Source of the DNA: JBCCGG01 sp039029395
Lineage (GTDB): Bacteria > Pseudomonadota > Alphaproteobacteria > Kiloniellales > JAKSDN01
DNA length: 47,885 nucleotides
NCBI GenBank assembly: GCA_039029395.1
Contig: JBCCGG010000047.1
Location: forward strand, 1 to 47,885
Reading direction: 5' to 3'
Part shown: piece by piece, positions 45,603 through 47,885 of the stretch
Layout: every line of letters begins with the position of its first letter
Numbering within the stretch: the stretch's first letter is position 1
Made by a program: the position numbers and the translations under genes
The notes under the pieces: generated by a model
Databases searched by the model: none
What the model was told of the DNA's origin: nothing
What the model saw: the letters and a program-made list of their open reading frames with translations, nothing else

Positions 45603-46019
45603 ATGTTAAGAGCAGCGACCCTATTTCTGTTGGCCGGACTTGCCGCGAGCACCGCCCTGGCGGGCGAGACTCCGGCCCCCGCTGGCGCGGAGGTCTACTT
45701 CATCGAGCCGGCCGACGGCGCAACAGTCAGCAACCCGGTGACTGTCGTATTCGGCCTGAAGAACATGGGCGTGGCCCCGGCCGGTGTGGAGAAGGACAAG
45801 ACTGGGCACCACCACCTGCTGATCGACACCGGCATGCCGGACTTGGACAGCCCCATTCCAAGCGACGACAATCACCGCCACTTCGGCGGAGGTCAAACTC
45901 AGACGACGATTGAGCTAGCTCCAGGCACGCACACTCTGCAGCTTCTGCTCGGCGACTGGAGTCACATTCCCCACAACCCGCCGGTCTCTTCAGAGCAAAT
46001 CACGATTACCGTGCAGTAG
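45603..46019 (+). CDS. DUF4399-domain exported protein
   Basis: A 138-residue secreted protein. The ATG at 45603 follows GGGAGG by five bases and starts a signal peptide (MLRAATLFLLAGLAASTALA, cleavage before GE). The mature part matches DUF4399: VYFIEPADGATVSNPVTVVFGLK, then a His-rich KTGHHHLLIDTGMPDLDSP and HRHFGGGQTQT. The His clusters could bind metal, which would suit a neighbour of Cu/Zn superoxide dismutase, but that is inference. It is divergent from sodC. Confidence 0.88.
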   Translation: MLRAATLFLLAGLAASTALAGETPAPAGAEVYFIEPADGATVSNPVTVVFGLKNMGVAPAGVEKDKTGHHHLLIDTGMPDLDSPIPSDDNHRHFGGGQTQTTIELAPGTHTLQLLLGDWSHIPHNPPVSSEQITITVQ

Positions 46020-46043
46020 GCGGTGCTTAGGCCATGACCAACG

Positions 46044-46074
46044 CAATCCCGACCACACTGAGCGGTCGGGATTG
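46044..46074. terminator. Hairpin between convergent genes, probable bidirectional terminator
   Basis: A perfect 11-bp stem (CAATCCCGACC / GGTCGGGATTG) with a nine-base loop lies between the DUF4399 stop and the stop of the convergent gene at 46092. There is no clear T-run on either strand, so termination is probable but not certain. Confidence 0.65.
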
Positions 46075-46091
46075 TGTCGGTCCACCGTGGA

Positions 46092-46703
46092 TTAGTTGAG
46101 GACGACCGTATAGTCGTAGGTCACGCCCGGATTGACCTCGACCGTATGTCGCACCTGCCTATTGGCCACATGGGCGGTCGCTACATAGAAGCCGACCGGC
46201 AGGACGAACTGGGACAAGGAGTGGCGAGATTGCGCCAAAAGCACCCGCTTGCCACTCGCGTCCTTGCCGAAGCTGTGAATCTCCCAGCGCAGATCCTTCT
46301 TGACCACCGCGCCGCCCGGCTGCGGGATAGCGCGCATGTTGATGCGCCCGGCGTTCAGGTTGACCACATGGTCTCGGGGCTCGCCGTTGAGCTCGAAGTC
46401 CTCGAAGACCTTAGTGTGGCCGAACTCGGTGATCAGCCGGTAGCGCCCGCTCGGCAGCACCATCTCGGTGGTCGCGCCGAAGAACTCCAGCACCAGCCCC
46501 GAATTGACGACCGGTTCTAGGCGATAGATCTTGTAGGACACCGGCTCGGTGAGGGGCTTGGCACCTTGGGCGATCACGGCCTGAAGGCGCAGAGTCTGGC
46601 CGCCGGCCGTCGGCGCACCTTGTTGTGCTGCCGCGCTGCCGGTCAGAAGGGACAGCGCCGCGATGGCCATGAGCAGCGGGCGAAGCGCCAGGTGATGAAT
46701 CAT
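46092..46703 (-). CDS. Exported protein with two related beta-sandwich repeats, unknown function
   Basis: A 203-residue protein. The ATG at 46703 has AAGGA ten bases upstream and begins a signal peptide (IHHLALRPLLMAIAALSLL, cleavage near SAAA-QQ). The mature protein reads as two similar halves: VSYKIYRLEP ... LPSGRYRLITEFGHTKVFEDF, and LRWEIHSFGK ... LPVGFYVATAHVANRQVRHTV, each a short beta-rich unit ending in a hydrophobic strand (VVNLNAG; TVVLN). This resembles carboxypeptidase-regulatory or adhesin-like folds, but I do not recognise a named family. Confidence 0.78.
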   Translation of the reverse strand: MIHHLALRPLLMAIAALSLLTGSAAAQQGAPTAGGQTLRLQAVIAQGAKPLTEPVSYKIYRLEPVVNSGLVLEFFGATTEMVLPSGRYRLITEFGHTKVFEDFELNGEPRDHVVNLNAGRINMRAIPQPGGAVVKKDLRWEIHSFGKDASGKRVLLAQSRHSLSQFVLPVGFYVATAHVANRQVRHTVEVNPGVTYDYTVVLN

Positions 46704-46863
46704 GTCGAGACGTCCTTCTCGGTTTGGGCTTACTTTCGAAGGCTGGTTAACGAATAGCCGCAAAACCTTAAAAGGGCGTCAAGCCCGCGCCCTCTAAGGC
46801 CTCCCTGCCGGCCGTTGATAGCAGATCGGACCGAGTCCGTCCACGCGACGCCCTCATTTTTAA

Positions 46864-47885
46864 TCAAAGGCGGTCGATCACCCCGTAAAGCGCGTCCAGA
46901 TTGGCGGCGCCCAGCTTGCGGCAGCGCTCTGGCGACCAGCCTTCGGCCTCGTTGGGGCTGTCGGCGGTATCCTTGAAAGGCATCTCCAGCGTCATGGCCA
47001 GACAGCCAAAGGTTTCGGCGAGGTAGTTGGTGCACATGGACAAATTGGCTTTGCCGGGGGCCGCTTTGCCGTAGCCGTAGGTGGTTTGAAAGTCGGGGCT
47101 GGCCTTCATCAGAGCCGCCTTGTAGTCCTCCATCATGGCCTGGCGCGCCTCGCTCCAACTGGCGATGCCCTCGAAGCCGGCAATGAAGTTGTAAGGCAAG
47201 CCCTCGTCGCCGTGGACGTCGAGGCAAAAGTCGACGCCGCTCTGCTCCATGGCGCCGCGCACCAGGAAGACCTCCGGGCTACGCTCGAGGCTTGGCTCGA
47301 GCCACTCCCGGTTCAAGTTGGCGCCGACCGCGTTGGTGCGCAGGTGCCCGCGCCGGCTGCCGTCCGGGTTCATGTTCGGTACCACGTGAAAGCGCGCCCG
47401 GGCGAGCAGCTCCCGGGCAACCGGGTCGTCCTCGTCGAGCAGACGCTCGAGAAAGCCCTCCATCCACCATTCGGCCATGGTCTCGCCGGGATGCTGGCGC
47501 GCGATCACCCAGCACTGCTTGGCCCCCTCGCCCGCCGTGCCGATCTCCAGCAGATCCATATCCTGGCCGTCTAGGGTCTCGCCCAACACCCGTACGCGCA
47601 GGATTGGCGAGCCCTGGACCTGTGCGATCAAATCGCCATGACGCTCCATGGGATAGGGCGCGAAGTACGCATAGTAGACCGAATCGCAAGCCGGCCGGTG
47701 GCTCAGGGTCAGATTCGTACCGTCGAAGTCGGTGTCGACCCGGAACCAGGTCTCCCGATCGTAGGAAGCGACCGCCCGGTAGTCTTTCCAGCCGTCGGTA
47801 TAGGCCGCGCCACCGGCATGGTGGAACACATGAGCCACATCGTAACCGTCCTCCATAAACGCCATGGCGAAGACTTTGAGGCGCA
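46864..47885 (-). CDS. M14-family zinc carboxypeptidase (cytosolic-type; partial, open at the right edge)
   Basis: A metallocarboxypeptidase resembling the CCP/AGBL-type bacterial subfamily. An N-terminal beta domain (YTDGWKDYRAVASYDRETWF, DSVYYAYFAPYPMERH) precedes the catalytic domain. Zinc ligands are in ARQHPGETMAEWW (H-x2-E) and LDVHGDEG; the substrate Arg pair is in NPDGSRRGHLRTNAVGANLNREW, and the catalytic Glu in AMTLEMPFKDT. The frame stays open to base 47885, so the ATG at 47865 may be internal and the true N-terminus outside the window. Confidence 0.9.
   Translation of the reverse strand, partial: RLKVFAMAFMEDGYDVAHVFHHAGGAAYTDGWKDYRAVASYDRETWFRVDTDFDGTNLTLSHRPACDSVYYAYFAPYPMERHGDLIAQVQGSPILRVRVLGETLDGQDMDLLEIGTAGEGAKQCWVIARQHPGETMAEWWMEGFLERLLDEDDPVARELLARARFHVVPNMNPDGSRRGHLRTNAVGANLNREWLEPSLERSPEVFLVRGAMEQSGVDFCLDVHGDEGLPYNFIAGFEGIASWSEARQAMMEDYKAALMKASPDFQTTYGYGKAAPGKANLSMCTNYLAETFGCLAMTLEMPFKDTADSPNEAEGWSPERCRKLGAANLDALYGVIDRL

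Overview
The window reads as chromosomal DNA of a high-GC alphaproteobacterium, most likely from the Rhodospirillales or a related order. Pointers are the DUF2336 protein, the HpnL-like membrane protein, a soluble HWE/HisKA-style kinase with no sensor domain, the gene order of the Liv-type transporter, and a CtrA-type TTAA-N7-TTAA box. This placement is inference from gene content. I see no rRNA, tRNA, CRISPR array, insertion sequence or phage gene. Coding density is high except for AT-rich gaps around 25.4-26.3 kb and 27.3-27.6 kb.

Layout. 1-1.1 kb: an ECF sigma factor and its zinc-finger anti-sigma factor, which runs off the left edge. 1.2-7.2 kb: an XRE-cupin regulator followed by a complete Liv-type ABC importer and an isochorismatase-family hydrolase. 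Near-identical 18-bp dyads precede both the regulator and the transporter. 7.2-20.3 kb: mostly housekeeping or lipid-linked genes (M48 peptidase with a DUF898 partner, CysQ, Sua5/TsaC, a lipoprotein, an HpnL-like protein, an acyl-CoA dehydrogenase, glycerol kinase, OsmC, an MFS carrier, SpeD). 20.3-25.4 kb: a GNAT acetyltransferase, an acyl-CoA ligase with an altered ATP-binding loop, a HerA-type ATPase and a histidine kinase. 25.4-27.7 kb: an AT-rich island with one DUF2336 gene and a promoter/terminator pair that may make a small RNA.

27.7-41 kb is the most interesting part. An XRE regulator is translationally coupled to a leaderless PhnD-like binding protein and diverges from a membrane desaturase. 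An MttB-like (trimethylamine methyltransferase family) gene then diverges from a histidine-ammonia-lyase homologue across two HutC-like operators. In the lyase homologue the MIO-forming Ala-Ser-Gly triad has lost its serine. DoxX, a glutathionyl-hydroquinone reductase, a lipoprotein phosphoesterase, an ornithine-cyclodeaminase homologue, HutF and HutI follow. Urocanase and HutC are not in the window. I infer a pathway that removes a quaternary amine (trimethylamine) from a betaine of histidine, as in ergothioneine or hercynine breakdown, and feeds the residue to Hut enzymes and the amine to the methyltransferase.

41-47.9 kb: a small membrane protein, a second MFS carrier, a second ECF sigma/anti-sigma pair, a periplasmic Cu/Zn superoxide dismutase, a DUF4399 protein, an exported two-repeat protein and an M14 carboxypeptidase that runs off the right edge. 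About 150 bp covering the promoter and first codons of the second sigma gene is duplicated upstream of sodC, which suggests that sodC is a target of this sigma factor.
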